Shown one piece after another: positions 24,825 to 33,493 of a stretch of DNA of 64,000 nucleotides. Source of the DNA: an uncultured Dysosmobacter sp. GTDB lineage: Bacteria > Bacillota > Clostridia > Oscillospirales > Oscillospiraceae. The translations under genes were made by a program, and so were the position numbers. The DNA is taken from assembly GCF_947631635.1 (NCBI RefSeq), contig NZ_CANRMB010000013.1, positions 1-64,000 on the forward strand, read 5' to 3'. How positions within the stretch are numbered: position 1 is the first letter of the stretch; every line of letters starts with the position of its first letter. The notes beneath the pieces are model-generated. The model had not been told where the DNA came from and did not search any database. It saw only the letters and a list, made by a program, of their open reading frames with translations.

Positions 24825-24856
24825 GTAAAAGAGCAAAGTTCTGTTTGGTATGTAAA
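24825..24856 (-). promoter_or_regulatory. Autoregulatory promoter of the sigma gene
   Basis: Minus strand: TTTAC (24856-24852), 18 bases, CTCTTTTAC. Third instance of the same layout, 30 bp before the sigma start codon. Confidence 0.65.
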
Positions 24857-25046
24857 TCTCTGAACCTACTTTTTCTTTATTAAAAAACGGAGCCTATCAC
24901 CAAAAAATGACGGCCACCTCTGCACAAACTTTTTACCTGAATTTCTATCAATTTTGGCGTCCGATTTCTAATATCGGAACGCTAGAAGAAGTTCTGACTT
25001 GAATTGGGACGTATTTCCCGATAATAGATACCACCTTCTGAAAGAT

Positions 25047-25080
25047 AAGGGTCAGGCCGTAATAAGCCTGACCCTTCTGT
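25047..25080 (+). terminator. Orphan terminator
   Basis: AAGGGTCAGGC/GCCTGACCCTT stem, then a T-rich tract. No convincing gene lies upstream on the plus strand (24860-25046 is non-coding apart from an unsupported 31-codon ORF at 24907), so it may end a small RNA or belong to a lost gene. Confidence 0.65.
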
Positions 25081-25205
25081 TTTAATTAGAATTGATGTGT
25101 CCCTCAGAGGCACCAAATATATCCCTGAGAGCGCATTCCTTCAGGCGGAAACGGTTAATATAATCAAACCAGCCCACCTTGCTAACATTTTGAAGGAGTA
25201 CGCAA

Positions 25206-25538
25206 ATGAAAAAGAAGGAATTTAATCGGATTATTGGACAAAACATATCAGAATTACGTGAAGCAGCTGGCTTTACACAGGATGCCCTTGCAGAACGGTT
25301 AGAAATTTCAAAATCATTTCTTGCTCATATAGAACAAGGAGACCGCTCCTTTAGTGTTCACACGTTATCGTCAATGGCTGAAGTGCTGGGTACCAGTGCG
25401 GATGCCATTCTTTTTGGACACACCCTGACATCTGACGCAATTGATATTGCAGTTGCAATGGAAGGATTGAATGCAACTGACTCTGCTGTTATATTGAAAG
25501 TTGTGCGAGACCTTGCCGCATATCTAAAAAAACGTTGA
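25206..25538 (+). CDS. Xre-family HTH regulator
   Basis: 110 aa. HTH_3 domain at residues 8-62: ISELREAAGFTQDALAERLEISKSFLAHIEQG. The C-terminal 45 residues form a small helical tail (dimerisation probable). AAGGAG lies before the ATG. It stands alone between the sigma locus and the ECF operon and could control either; the operator is not identified. Confidence 0.85.
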   Translation: MKKKEFNRIIGQNISELREAAGFTQDALAERLEISKSFLAHIEQGDRSFSVHTLSSMAEVLGTSADAILFGHTLTSDAIDIAVAMEGLNATDSAVILKVVRDLAAYLKKR

Positions 25539-25601
25539 AGTATGCATAATTGGTAGAGTTCAAAATTTTACAATAAATGGATACTGTATAAGCCGTTGAA
25601 C

Positions 25602-25630
25602 TTTACACACTCCTATCAATTTAATATAAT
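25602..25630 (+). promoter_or_regulatory. SigA promoter of the ECF operon
   Basis: TTTACA (25602-25607), 17-bp spacer, TATAAT (25625-25630), 86 bp before the sigma start codon. Confidence 0.6.
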
Positions 25631-25715
25631 AAAGAATAATAGAGTGAATAGCTCACTGATATAGCGAGAACATTTTTCCTAGCGATGACAAATAGAGAGA
25701 ACGGGAGATTGAAGA

Positions 25716-26231
25716 ATGTTTGTATGTTTGCAAATAATAGAAAGCGAAGATGACCGTTCAAAATCCGAACAGCTATTTGATAGATACGCTGGACTAATGT
25801 ATTGTATCGCATCAAAATATTTGTCCAATGAACAGGACAGGGAGGATGCTGTCCAAACAGCTTTCGAGGCCATTATTAGAAATATTTCGAAGCTCTCAGT
25901 TATAGATAGTCCGCAAACATACTCCTACATCGTTAATACCATTGAAAGTAAATCTATAGACGTGCTTCGCAGGCTTCATAAAATAGAAAAACAGACTATA
26001 GAAATGAATAGTAATTATCCTGGGGTTCAGGCAGAAGTAGAGATAGATGACGAACTTGCGACTGCACTTACAAGGCTTCCCTCTCATTATCGAGAAATCC
26101 TGTTGCTTCGGTATGACTGCGGTTATACGACCAAAGCGTTGTCGTCCATGTTAGGAATTACCCGCAGTAATGTTCAGAAACAAATATGGCGGGCAAAAGA
26201 GGCCCTAAGTAAACTACTCGGAGAGAGGTGA
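25716..26231 (+). CDS. ECF-type RNA polymerase sigma factor
   Basis: 171 aa. Region 2: FDRYAGLMYCIASKYLSNEQ and DREDAVQTAFEAI; region 4: LPSHYREILLLRYDCGYTTK followed by the LGITRSNVQKQIWRAKEAL helix. Length is normal for ECF factors. It overlaps the next, anti-sigma-like gene (GTGA), the classical arrangement for a membrane-anchored anti-sigma partner. Likely targets are the secreted-protein genes downstream (inference). Confidence 0.85.
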   Translation: MFVCLQIIESEDDRSKSEQLFDRYAGLMYCIASKYLSNEQDREDAVQTAFEAIIRNISKLSVIDSPQTYSYIVNTIESKSIDVLRRLHKIEKQTIEMNSNYPGVQAEVEIDDELATALTRLPSHYREILLLRYDCGYTTKALSSMLGITRSNVQKQIWRAKEALSKLLGER

Positions 26232-26914
26232 GCATATTGAAATATATCAGCGATGAAGAACTGACACGGGCTGCGAAAAAAGTCGGTGAAGCTATTCGAA
26301 AATCTCTTCCGGATCCAGAAACATGCAGACATGAATTTTCTCCTGAATTTCAAAAGAAAATTGAAGTTTTAAAAGAACAGGGAAGACGGAAAGAGCAAAA
26401 AATAAAATATTTAAAGCGGGCCTGTATTGCTGCTACGATAGCCCTTTGTTGCACCGGAGTTATGCTCGCTGCTAATCCGGATGCTAGAGCCGCGGTATCT
26501 TCCTGGATTCGGAGCATATATGAAAACGCGATTGTTTATCGATTTACCTCTGATTCTCAAGAGACTGTTCTTCCAGAGTATGAAGTTGGCTATATCCCAG
26601 ATGGATATGAGGAAAACCAGGTTCTGGAAACCCATACTGGAAAGACAATAATTTTCTCCAATGGTCGCGATATGATTTTTATTAACTGGTACTTACTTTC
26701 AGATAACATGAATGTAGAAGCTCGCGCAGTAGACGCCGAGCTGATTCCAGATAAAGTTAATGATCATGACGCCGAATGGATTGTCCCAAATGACAGTAGC
26801 CAGACTACGGACCTACTATGGACTGACGATCGTCGCGGAGTAGGCTTCATAGTGTCTGGTTATCTGGAAAGGGCAGAGCTGCTGAAAATTGCTGAATCTA
26901 TCTCGTGCACTTAA
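26228..26914 (+). CDS. Putative anti-sigma factor, DUF4367 domain
   Basis: 228 aa, GTG start overlapping the sigma stop. A cytoplasmic N-terminal ~60 residues with DEELTRAAKKVGEAIRK, one membrane helix (ACIAATIALCCTGVMLAAN, about 66-84), and an extracytoplasmic DUF4367-like domain (YEVGYIPDGYEENQV, MIFINWYLLSDNMNVEAR). It would hold the ECF sigma until an envelope signal acts. Operon position strongly supports this; domain assignment is by pattern. Confidence 0.75.
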   Translation: MSILKYISDEELTRAAKKVGEAIRKSLPDPETCRHEFSPEFQKKIEVLKEQGRRKEQKIKYLKRACIAATIALCCTGVMLAANPDARAAVSSWIRSIYENAIVYRFTSDSQETVLPEYEVGYIPDGYEENQVLETHTGKTIIFSNGRDMIFINWYLLSDNMNVEARAVDAELIPDKVNDHDAEWIVPNDSSQTTDLLWTDDRRGVGFIVSGYLERAELLKIAESISCT

Positions 26915-27046
26915 AAATTTTGATAAAAGGTGTCCGTTTTGCTATCAAGCCATCGTTTTTAAAGATAGAAAAGAAAAGCGGCAAAACTACAAGTTTCTTT
27001 TCTGCCCCTGATCAGAGTCTAACAAACACGACGAGGAGGATGCTTT

Positions 27047-27382
27047 ATGAAAAAGAAAATGATTCCACTGCTGTTGCTTGTTGCAGTCATTTTGACTGTA
27101 ACAGCATCTGCGCGCGTTCCCATTGTTCGTCCCGCCCTTTCTTTTACAGGCACGACAGCGAATTGTGAGGTAACCGTTCAAAGCCCTGGCGATGATATTT
27201 CGGTCAATTTGGAGCTGTGGAGAGGGGCTACCCGTCTGAAGACTTGGTCGGACAGCGGAACAACCTTTGTTGTAATCAATGAAACTTACCCGGTCCAAAA
27301 GGGAAGTACGTACACCCTCAAGGGGAGCTACACCCTTAATGGTACATCCTATTCAATACTATCTGTTTCTGGAACGTGCTGA
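27047..27382 (+). CDS. Small secreted beta-rich protein
   Basis: 111 aa. Clear signal peptide (KKKMIPLLLLVAVILTVTASA), then a short Ig-like beta domain: LSFTGTTANCEVTVQSPG, LELWRGATRLKTWSDSGTT, TYTLKGSYTLNG, ending in Cys. I recall many small Clostridia proteins with the ELW.G...SWSDSGT pattern; their role is unknown. GAGGAGG lies upstream. It follows the ECF operon and may be its target. Confidence 0.75.
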   Translation: MKKKMIPLLLLVAVILTVTASARVPIVRPALSFTGTTANCEVTVQSPGDDISVNLELWRGATRLKTWSDSGTTFVVINETYPVQKGSTYTLKGSYTLNGTSYSILSVSGTC

Positions 27383-27449
27383 ATCCAGTTTGGACGGTAT
27401 GTTAACACCCTCCACACTTGGGTAGCGGGGGAGTAGCATCATTATCGAA

Positions 27450-27479
27450 AAAAGCACCTGACGAAAGTCAGGTGCTTTT
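27450..27479. terminator. Bidirectional terminator
   Basis: Stem AAAAGCACCTGAC/GTCAGGTGCTTTT, loop GAAA. It ends the secreted-protein gene and overlaps the original stop codon of the IS-split gene on the minus strand. Confidence 0.85.
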
Positions 27480-27542
27480 CACATTGATGCTATTGAATTT
27501 CTGCGATTTGGTGGCATCTATCCCATCCCAGGAAAGGAAACC

Positions 27543-28884
27543 GGTAGTGTCAAGGAATTTTCGCAAAAAGGTTTGCAGGGCCTGGCATGAGAGAAGTCAG
27601 CCAGCAATGGAGGTGTCCTCAAAGGCCTCCAGGTGCTTCATGTTCATGTACTTCTTGTTGCCCCACTGGGTGCCGGCCACATGGCGCAGCCGGGCACAGA
27701 CCAGCATGAGGGCGGAGTTGCCGTCCGGGAAACTGCCTACCACCCGAGTGCGGCGGCGGATCTCCCGGTTCAGCCGTTCAATGACGTTATTGGTACGGAT
27801 GCGAGTCCAATGTTCACCGGGGAAATCGCAGTAAGTCAGCGTTTCCTCAATGCCATCCTCCACCTTCCTGGCCGCCTCTTTCAGCTTCATAGAGCGCAGT
27901 TGCTCCACCACGGCTTTGGCTTTCTCCCGGGCCGCTCTTTTGCTTTCCTGGGCGTGGATCGCCTTGAGCATCTTTGCCACCAGCTTCACTTTGGAACGAG
28001 GTGTGACCGAGAACACATTGCGGTAAAAGTGTACGGTACAGCGCTGGTACTTGGCTTCGGGGAATACTTCTCCCACAGCCTCCAGCATACCAAGGCACTT
28101 GTCGCCAACCACCAGCTTGACCCCATCCAGGCCGCGGCCACGCAGCCACTGGAAGAAGCTGACCCAGCTGGCCTTGTCCTCCTTCATGCCCTCGGCGGCA
28201 CCCAAAACCTCACGGTATCCGTCCTCATTCACCGCGATCGCCACCAAAATTGCTACATTTTCAAACTCTCCACCCCAGTTACGGCGCAGGTAGATCCCAT
28301 CCACATAGACATACGGATAGCGTCCACCTTGCAGAGGGCGGTTCCGCCAGTCCTCAATGTGGACATACGCTTTCTTGTTCAGCTCACTGATGGTGGATGG
28401 AGATACTTTACTGCCCCAAAGCGCTTCTGTGATGTCCTCCACACGCCGGACGGATACACCTGCCAGGTACATCTCAATGAGGGCTTCTTCCACACTGCTC
28501 TCCCGCCGGCGATACCGCTCAATGATAGCGGTCTCAAAGGAGATCCCTTTGAGCTTGGGTACCTTGAGGGTAACGTCCCCGGAAGTGGTGGTAAGGTTGC
28601 GGCTGTAGTGGCCGCTGCGATAACCCTGCCGCTGATCATTGCGCTCGTACCGGGCCGCCTGGGTCAGTTTCTCCGCTTCGGCCTCCAGCAGTTCGTTGAG
28701 GGTTTCCTCTACACTGCCCCGAACCAGTTCTTTGATTTGCCCCTTGATTACTTCCTCGTTCAGCTGTACAATCTTTTCGGACATGGTTTGCTGTCTCCCT
28801 TCAGAATGGTGTGTCGCGACTTCATTCTACCAGAGGGCTGCAAACCATGTCTCTTTATTTTTGCGAAACTTATTCTACCTTACC
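27543..28884 (-). mobile_element. IS256-family insertion sequence (1342 bp)
   Basis: Ends GGTAGTGTCAAGG... and, on the other strand, GGTAAGGTAGAAT..., which share GGTA and the internal TTTCGCAAAAA, flank one transposase gene. An 8-bp target duplication AGGAAACC is present at 27535-27542 and 28885-28892. GC-rich unlike the AT-rich surroundings, so recently arrived. Confidence 0.9.
27597..28784 (-). CDS. IS256 family transposase
   Basis: 395 aa, complete. DDE residues are visible in YPYVYVDGIYL, VKLVVGDKC and NNVIERLNREIRRRTRVVGS. N-terminal SVEETLNELLEAEAEKL and GYRSGHYSRNLTT are typical of the family. The start at 28784 follows the right IR by 100 bp. Probably active, as neither frame nor ends are damaged. 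Confidence 0.95.
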   Translation of the reverse strand: MSEKIVQLNEEVIKGQIKELVRGSVEETLNELLEAEAEKLTQAARYERNDQRQGYRSGHYSRNLTTTSGDVTLKVPKLKGISFETAIIERYRRRESSVEEALIEMYLAGVSVRRVEDITEALWGSKVSPSTISELNKKAYVHIEDWRNRPLQGGRYPYVYVDGIYLRRNWGGEFENVAILVAIAVNEDGYREVLGAAEGMKEDKASWVSFFQWLRGRGLDGVKLVVGDKCLGMLEAVGEVFPEAKYQRCTVHFYRNVFSVTPRSKVKLVAKMLKAIHAQESKRAAREKAKAVVEQLRSMKLKEAARKVEDGIEETLTYCDFPGEHWTRIRTNNVIERLNREIRRRTRVVGSFPDGNSALMLVCARLRHVAGTQWGNKKYMNMKHLEAFEDTSIAG

Positions 28885-29748
28885 AGGAAACCAACCGGAG
28901 TTCTATCGACTACAAGCATATTAAACATCGCAGAATTACCATCATCAAGGTGAAGGCGCAATTCACCGTCGAAATAACCGCCGCCTGCCCAGCTTTCCAA
29001 TAGTTCCTCAGGAGAATTAGATGTCCAGACCGTACCAATGACATATACCTCCACCCCAATGTCGTTTCGATCAGCACATTCCTTCAGAGAAAGAAGTTCA
29101 ACGACTACAGCCGAATATCCGCACTTGCTTTGCTCGTCAGCAATATATGCCTCACAGGTATCCCGATAAGCCAGAAGAGCATTTTCATCAATAGATATGC
29201 CCGTGTCATTGATGGAACGCACCATCCAATATAATGTGCTATCCTCTGCATAGAAAATTCCATCAGGAAGAGCTACTGTTAGCGTCAGGCGATAATCGCC
29301 ATTTGGGGATGCGGACAAGATTTTTATAAAAGCCAGCTTCAAGAAGCAGAATATGGTCATAGTCTATCTCGTCCTCTGGTGGCACATCCACTGATGTTTA
29401 CTGGTTTTGGGGAAATAAAAAAATTTAAAAGAATTTGTCCGCATACAAATTTTACAGTCGTTTTATATTATAGATACAGAAATGGGTGGCAAAAAAAGAG
29501 AATAGGGGAAGGACACACCACAACTCCAGTTTTGAGATGTGAACAGCCTCAAATTCTGAATGTTTCCTACTGGTAGATAGCGGTTAGCCCTTTTTGGTTT
29601 ATTTTTCTTTCAAGCAAATTTTACCCAAAAAGAACTCCGCTTTCTACAATATATGGGTGATTTCTGGTTTCAGCCATGGCCGGAATCCCGTGCAATCACT
29701 ATATTCCTGAGTTCTGCTCATGGCTGAATAGTTGAGAAGGGGGGAATG

Positions 29749-29813
29749 CATTTGTTCAAAAATCCATATTTTACAAATTATGTAAGATATGGAGAATTCA
29801 TTTGCTCAAAAAT
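29749..29813 (+). promoter_or_regulatory. Direct repeats around a palindrome upstream of a secreted-protein gene
   Basis: CATTTGTTCAAAAAT (29749-29763) and CATTTGCTCAAAAAT (29799-29813) flank CCATATTTTAC...GTAAGATATGG (29764-29792), a 10/11 inverted repeat. The stretch 29380-29748 is otherwise non-coding. Likely a promoter/operator region. Confidence 0.5.
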
Positions 29814-29831
29814 TTAGCAGGAGGTTAAAAA

Positions 29832-30233
29832 ATGAAAAGAATCGGAAAAGCGTTTTGTGCATTATTCTTAGCATTGCTGGTTGTCGTTCCGACTTGTTTA
29901 GCAGCTAACCATTCTCATTCATACACCGTTGCCGGAACCGGTGGAGTTTGGAATGGCAAGGAAGAAGGGGTACTTTGGGTCTTGAATAAGGACGAGGCGG
30001 TCTTCACTGCGTCTATTACATCTTCTGAGACAAGGACTATTGGTGCTCAGTTGAGATACATTAGAGAGTATTTCCCTGATTCTACACTTGCCACGCTGTC
30101 TGTTACAGGGAAGAACGGTACATCAAACTCCTCGCAACCGTTTTATCCAAAAGATACGTCTGCAGGCCATTATGCGTATGTCATTTGTTCGGAAGGAAAC
30201 GGCGCTCAGGGAAACGTTATCGTAAGCCAATAA
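29832..30233 (+). CDS. Small secreted protein, possible exported peptide of the ABC locus
   Basis: 133 aa. Signal peptide KRIGKAFCALFLALLVVVPT with cleavage after CLAA likely. The mature part (HSHSYTVAGTGGVWNGKEEG, TLSVTGKNGTSNSSQPFYP) is beta-rich and unrecognised. AGGAGG lies before the ATG. A strong hairpin separates it from the downstream ABC operon, allowing high expression of this gene. Similarity to lactococcin-972-type layouts (secreted protein, large membrane protein, ATPase) is in order only, not in sequence. Confidence 0.7.
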   Translation: MKRIGKAFCALFLALLVVVPTCLAANHSHSYTVAGTGGVWNGKEEGVLWVLNKDEAVFTASITSSETRTIGAQLRYIREYFPDSTLATLSVTGKNGTSNSSQPFYPKDTSAGHYAYVICSEGNGAQGNVIVSQ

Positions 30234-30237
30234 TGGT

Positions 30238-30278
30238 TTTTATGCTATGGCGCCCTATTGGGGCGCCATAGCATAAAA
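30238..30278. repeat. Long hairpin between secreted protein and ABC operon
   Basis: 18-bp perfect stem: TTTATGCTATGGCGCCC paired with GGGCGCCATAGCATAAA, loop TATTG. There is no T-run after it, so mRNA stabilisation or partial termination is more likely than full termination. Confidence 0.65.
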
Positions 30279-30308
30279 CAATTTATAAATAATTCAAGAG
30301 GAATGCAC

Positions 30309-31916
30309 ATGAAATATTTATCAGTTTTTTATTCTAAGCATATTCTAAAAACGCCTTTTTTCTTATTGGCTTATGGAATTATAGCTCTTATTTTCATGGC
30401 ATTTAATTTAGCCCTTGACTATGGTGATATCGAGCATACAAACTATATTGTACGATTTGATTCACTGGCATACATTGAGATTGTCCTTGTAGCAATTGTT
30501 TTCTGCATTGCTGCTTACTTTGCGCAAGAAAAAAATGGCTTAGAGCAAATGTGCTTGTACTCAAAAGCCCAAATTGAAATAAATAAAATAGTGATGACAA
30601 TCGTATGTTCTCTTTCTTTCTGCTTTATTCCTGCTCTTTTTATTATATTATCCGCGGCTATAGAACGCACGGAGTTGAAATTTACTGTGCTGTCCTTGGT
30701 ATATGCCATAATACGTTGGGCCATCATAATTATTATCACAGAGACAACAGCATATGCTTTAGCTTCGATAATGAAAAGCAGGTCGGTTTACTTTTTCTGC
30801 ATTCCCTGCACTGTGATATTTAGCTATCTAAATATCTATATTTTTCTGAGATTATTTGGAAAAAACGCAGAAAAAATATCGAATTTCTTTTCACTGCAAA
30901 AAACATTTATAAATGGCTTGGATATGGATTATCCAGGTCCTCGCATTGATTTATTTCTTATATCTAAAGTGTTATGTGCCTGCGTGTTCTTATTTCTGAT
31001 CATGTCTATCATGTGGTTTTTTCTATCGAATAAACACAGGCGAATTGCCGGACTAGCATTGATTGGATGTTTTGTTGGAGAAGTCATATCGGTTGCGTAT
31101 TGGAACGCATTGTATCCAGAGTATTATTCATATGACCAAAAATTATATATAGCGGATTACGAAAAACAAAATTGGCAGGTGCTGTCATATGAAGGAAATA
31201 TAAATTTGAGTGAAAATACCTCAATTCAATGTGAGATTGTGATTCATCCGACTGCAGGTAATTTGGATACCATTACTTTTAGACTAGACGAACAATTCAA
31301 AAATGTGAATATCTCCATCGGAAATACTTCTTGTAGTTATACTAGGAATGGGGATTACATAACTATTCGAATTCCTTCTTCAGATATGGAATCGGTAATA
31401 GCGCTCAGATGCTCTTATTCTGGTAGAATTTCATATGTTAGTGATATTTCATCTGTGAATATTTATACTTCTTGGTTTTCGGCCGCTCTTCCTGTTAATT
31501 TTGCGTTTCTTCCCATACTTGATGGAGACTATAGCAAAAAGGACTATTCTCTTACAGTTATAGGATTGAATGACATAATTTCAAATTTAAATACAACAAG
31601 TGCCGCGCCACATAGTTACAATCTAAAGGGTAAGGCTCAGGCTTGCTGCATTTTTATGGGCTTCTTTGACAGAGAAATTAAAGATGGAATTGAACTATAC
31701 CATGCAAGGTATAATAACCTTTCGGATTATTGGAATGAGTTAGAAATAGCAAGAGAAAGAAAATGCCTAAATCCCAATACATATAAGGTGTATGATCGTA
31801 CAGACGAATTACCCGAGAAGGTTTTCGTAATCTATTATCTCTATGGTGTGCTGGGGGTTCCTGTTGTATTTGATGATTGCGTCTTCTTGAATTATGGGTA
31901 TCCATCTTCGAGGTGA
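30309..31916 (+). CDS. Large integral membrane protein of the ABC operon (permease-like)
   Basis: 535 aa. Six or so membrane helices in the first half (FFLLAYGIIALIFMAFNL, IEIVLVAIVFCIAAYFAQ, VLCACVFLFLIMSIMWFFL and others) and a large soluble domain in the second half (residues ~290-535, beta-rich). This resembles ABC-2-like permeases with a fused extracytoplasmic domain. ATG 30309 lies seven bases after AAGAGGA. Five bases separate it from the ATPase gene. Substrate unknown. Confidence 0.7.
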   Translation: MKYLSVFYSKHILKTPFFLLAYGIIALIFMAFNLALDYGDIEHTNYIVRFDSLAYIEIVLVAIVFCIAAYFAQEKNGLEQMCLYSKAQIEINKIVMTIVCSLSFCFIPALFIILSAAIERTELKFTVLSLVYAIIRWAIIIIITETTAYALASIMKSRSVYFFCIPCTVIFSYLNIYIFLRLFGKNAEKISNFFSLQKTFINGLDMDYPGPRIDLFLISKVLCACVFLFLIMSIMWFFLSNKHRRIAGLALIGCFVGEVISVAYWNALYPEYYSYDQKLYIADYEKQNWQVLSYEGNINLSENTSIQCEIVIHPTAGNLDTITFRLDEQFKNVNISIGNTSCSYTRNGDYITIRIPSSDMESVIALRCSYSGRISYVSDISSVNIYTSWFSAALPVNFAFLPILDGDYSKKDYSLTVIGLNDIISNLNTTSAAPHSYNLKGKAQACCIFMGFFDREIKDGIELYHARYNNLSDYWNELEIARERKCLNPNTYKVYDRTDELPEKVFVIYYLYGVLGVPVVFDDCVFLNYGYPSSR

Positions 31917-31920
31917 AAAA

Positions 31921-32769
31921 ATGATAACTGTAAAAAATTTGAACTTTGCATATAAAAAGGGCAGACCTATATTGAGGGATTTATCATTCTCATTGAAACA
32001 AGGGTTTACTGTTCTTGTAGGAGAAAATGGCTCTGGAAAGTCAACCTTAATGAAAGCAATCACTACTTCCGAATATAGCAATGCCAAAATTCTATTAGAT
32101 GGAGTACCACTATCTCATGTGGACATAAAAAAACACCTTGCCTATTTGCCTCAAGAGTTTGATGTATATCGTTCACTCAAAGTCAACCAGTTACTTGCTT
32201 TTGTTGCGGAAGCAAAAGGCGTTTCAAAGCAGGATGTGAAGAAATGTGTTACCTTAGCGGCAAAAAAAGCCAATATTACTGAGTGCCTGAACAATAAAGT
32301 CAAACAATGCTCCATTGGAACGATACGTCGCATTGGAATTGCTACAGCCCTTTTGGGAGACCCTGAACTAATCATACTTGATGAGCCTACGGCAGGGCTT
32401 GACCCGAAAGAGCGAGTACGATTTTACCATAATATTAAGGCGTGTTTCACAGGGAAAATTGTTCTTATCTCAACACACATTCTTGATGATATGGAAATCC
32501 TTGCAGATAACATTCTAATGCTTTCTAAGGGGAGGATTATTTTTGAGGGAGAATTTTTAAAATTTAAACATTCGCTCGATGGCAAGGTTTTCAGACTTTG
32601 CTCGCTACAACCCGAATGCAAAATCCTATCAACTGAACCTGATGGAACAAAAATTAAATATCATGTTTACTGCGAAGACTTATCTCTAAAAGCTACTGAT
32701 GCAGAAGAAATCGAGCCAACCTTAGAAGATATTTGGGAATACTATCAAGGTGGGAGGGAAAATGGGTAA
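31921..32769 (+). CDS. ABC transporter ATP-binding protein
   Basis: 282 aa. Walker A GENGSGKS near residue 38, Q-loop LAYLPQEF, Walker B LIILDEPTAGLDP, H-loop LISTHILDD. The signature motif is unusual: CSIGTIRR where LSGGQ(K/R)QR is expected. GAGGTG lies upstream of ATG 31921. It overlaps the next membrane gene by 8 bp, forming a permease-ATPase-permease operon that probably exports or resists a peptide (inference). Confidence 0.9.
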   Translation: MITVKNLNFAYKKGRPILRDLSFSLKQGFTVLVGENGSGKSTLMKAITTSEYSNAKILLDGVPLSHVDIKKHLAYLPQEFDVYRSLKVNQLLAFVAEAKGVSKQDVKKCVTLAAKKANITECLNNKVKQCSIGTIRRIGIATALLGDPELIILDEPTAGLDPKERVRFYHNIKACFTGKIVLISTHILDDMEILADNILMLSKGRIIFEGEFLKFKHSLDGKVFRLCSLQPECKILSTEPDGTKIKYHVYCEDLSLKATDAEEIEPTLEDIWEYYQGGRENG

Positions 32770-33481
32770 ATGGAGAGTTTCGACTGACGCGAAGGAAATT
32801 GCAATTCCTTTCACACTTACAATAGTTTATTGCGTCTATGTGGCATGTTCAAAGGCACCTGCAATAATTACAAACATCGGATATTTAGGCAACTCAATCT
32901 GTATCAGCACTGATATCTATTTTTATAGTCAGTTTATTTTAGGCTTCTTTATTACAGCCATTACTGCGAGACAATTTTCGGAGTTACTAAAACCTTCTTC
33001 GTTTGAATTCTTAAAAACATTACCATTGTCGCTATTTCAGCTATGGATAAAACGAAAAGCGTGTTTGCTCGGCATCATTTTGGCTATTACAATACCAATG
33101 GAGTTTCTGCTAGTGGTAAAGGTTAACCATGGGATAGTAGCCTACGGTAGTGCCTTTGCCATAGATGTAGTTAATATAAGCCTACCGTGGCAAGCATCTG
33201 TAATTAGAATAATAATTTCAGCAAATTTCTTTATCGTTTTGACAGTATTTCTTTTAACGATTTTTAAAAACGAGATAATTTCAAACTGTTTAATCTATGT
33301 GTATCTTTTGCTTGAAATGGGGCCTGTAGGTAGCTTTTGGGGAGAAAACTCCTTTTTTTATGGGTGCTTCTCTCCTTTCCCCTGTGCCGACTTTTTTCCA
33401 TCAAATATCTCATGGATGCTGATTATTTCAGTGTCGATTGAACTGTACATAGTGCTTTGGATAAAACGTAATACTAGATAA
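32762..33481 (+). CDS. Second membrane protein of the ABC operon
   Basis: 239 aa, six predicted helices (AIPFTLTIVYCVYVACS, SQFILGFFITAITARQF, KACLLGIILAITIPMEFLL, FFIVLTVFLLTIF, SWMLIISVSIELYIVLWIK). Size and topology fit an ABC-2-type permease subunit. GGGAGG precedes the ATG; translation is coupled to the ATPase gene. No family-specific motif is recognised. Confidence 0.7.
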   Translation: MGKWRVSTDAKEIAIPFTLTIVYCVYVACSKAPAIITNIGYLGNSICISTDIYFYSQFILGFFITAITARQFSELLKPSSFEFLKTLPLSLFQLWIKRKACLLGIILAITIPMEFLLVVKVNHGIVAYGSAFAIDVVNISLPWQASVIRIIISANFFIVLTVFLLTIFKNEIISNCLIYVYLLLEMGPVGSFWGENSFFYGCFSPFPCADFFPSNISWMLIISVSIELYIVLWIKRNTR

Positions 33482-33493
33482 AGTAGTTGGTAA

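Larger units (their letters stand above)
27468..29360 (-). pseudogene. Hypothetical gene split by IS256-type insertion
   Basis: The 5' part (29360-28885) encodes RSINDTGISIDENALLAYRD and so on to DRTPVGFL, then runs into the IS. Removing the IS and one 8-bp target copy restores the frame: GFLSWDGIDATKSQKF...NVKST and a stop at 27468. About 180 aa in total. Near 29330 a further indel in an A-run is possible, because the other frame (EDEIDYDHILLLEAGFYKN) also reads like protein; the true 5' start is uncertain. The family is unrecognised. Confidence 0.7.

Noticed and set aside
27633..29003. 456-codon plus-strand frame
   Set aside because: Antisense to the IS256 transposase and crosses the IS boundary, which no real gene would do in this arrangement.
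29379..29576. 65-codon ORF
   Set aside because: No ribosome site, no plausible protein pattern, and it covers the probable 5' end of the split minus-strand gene.
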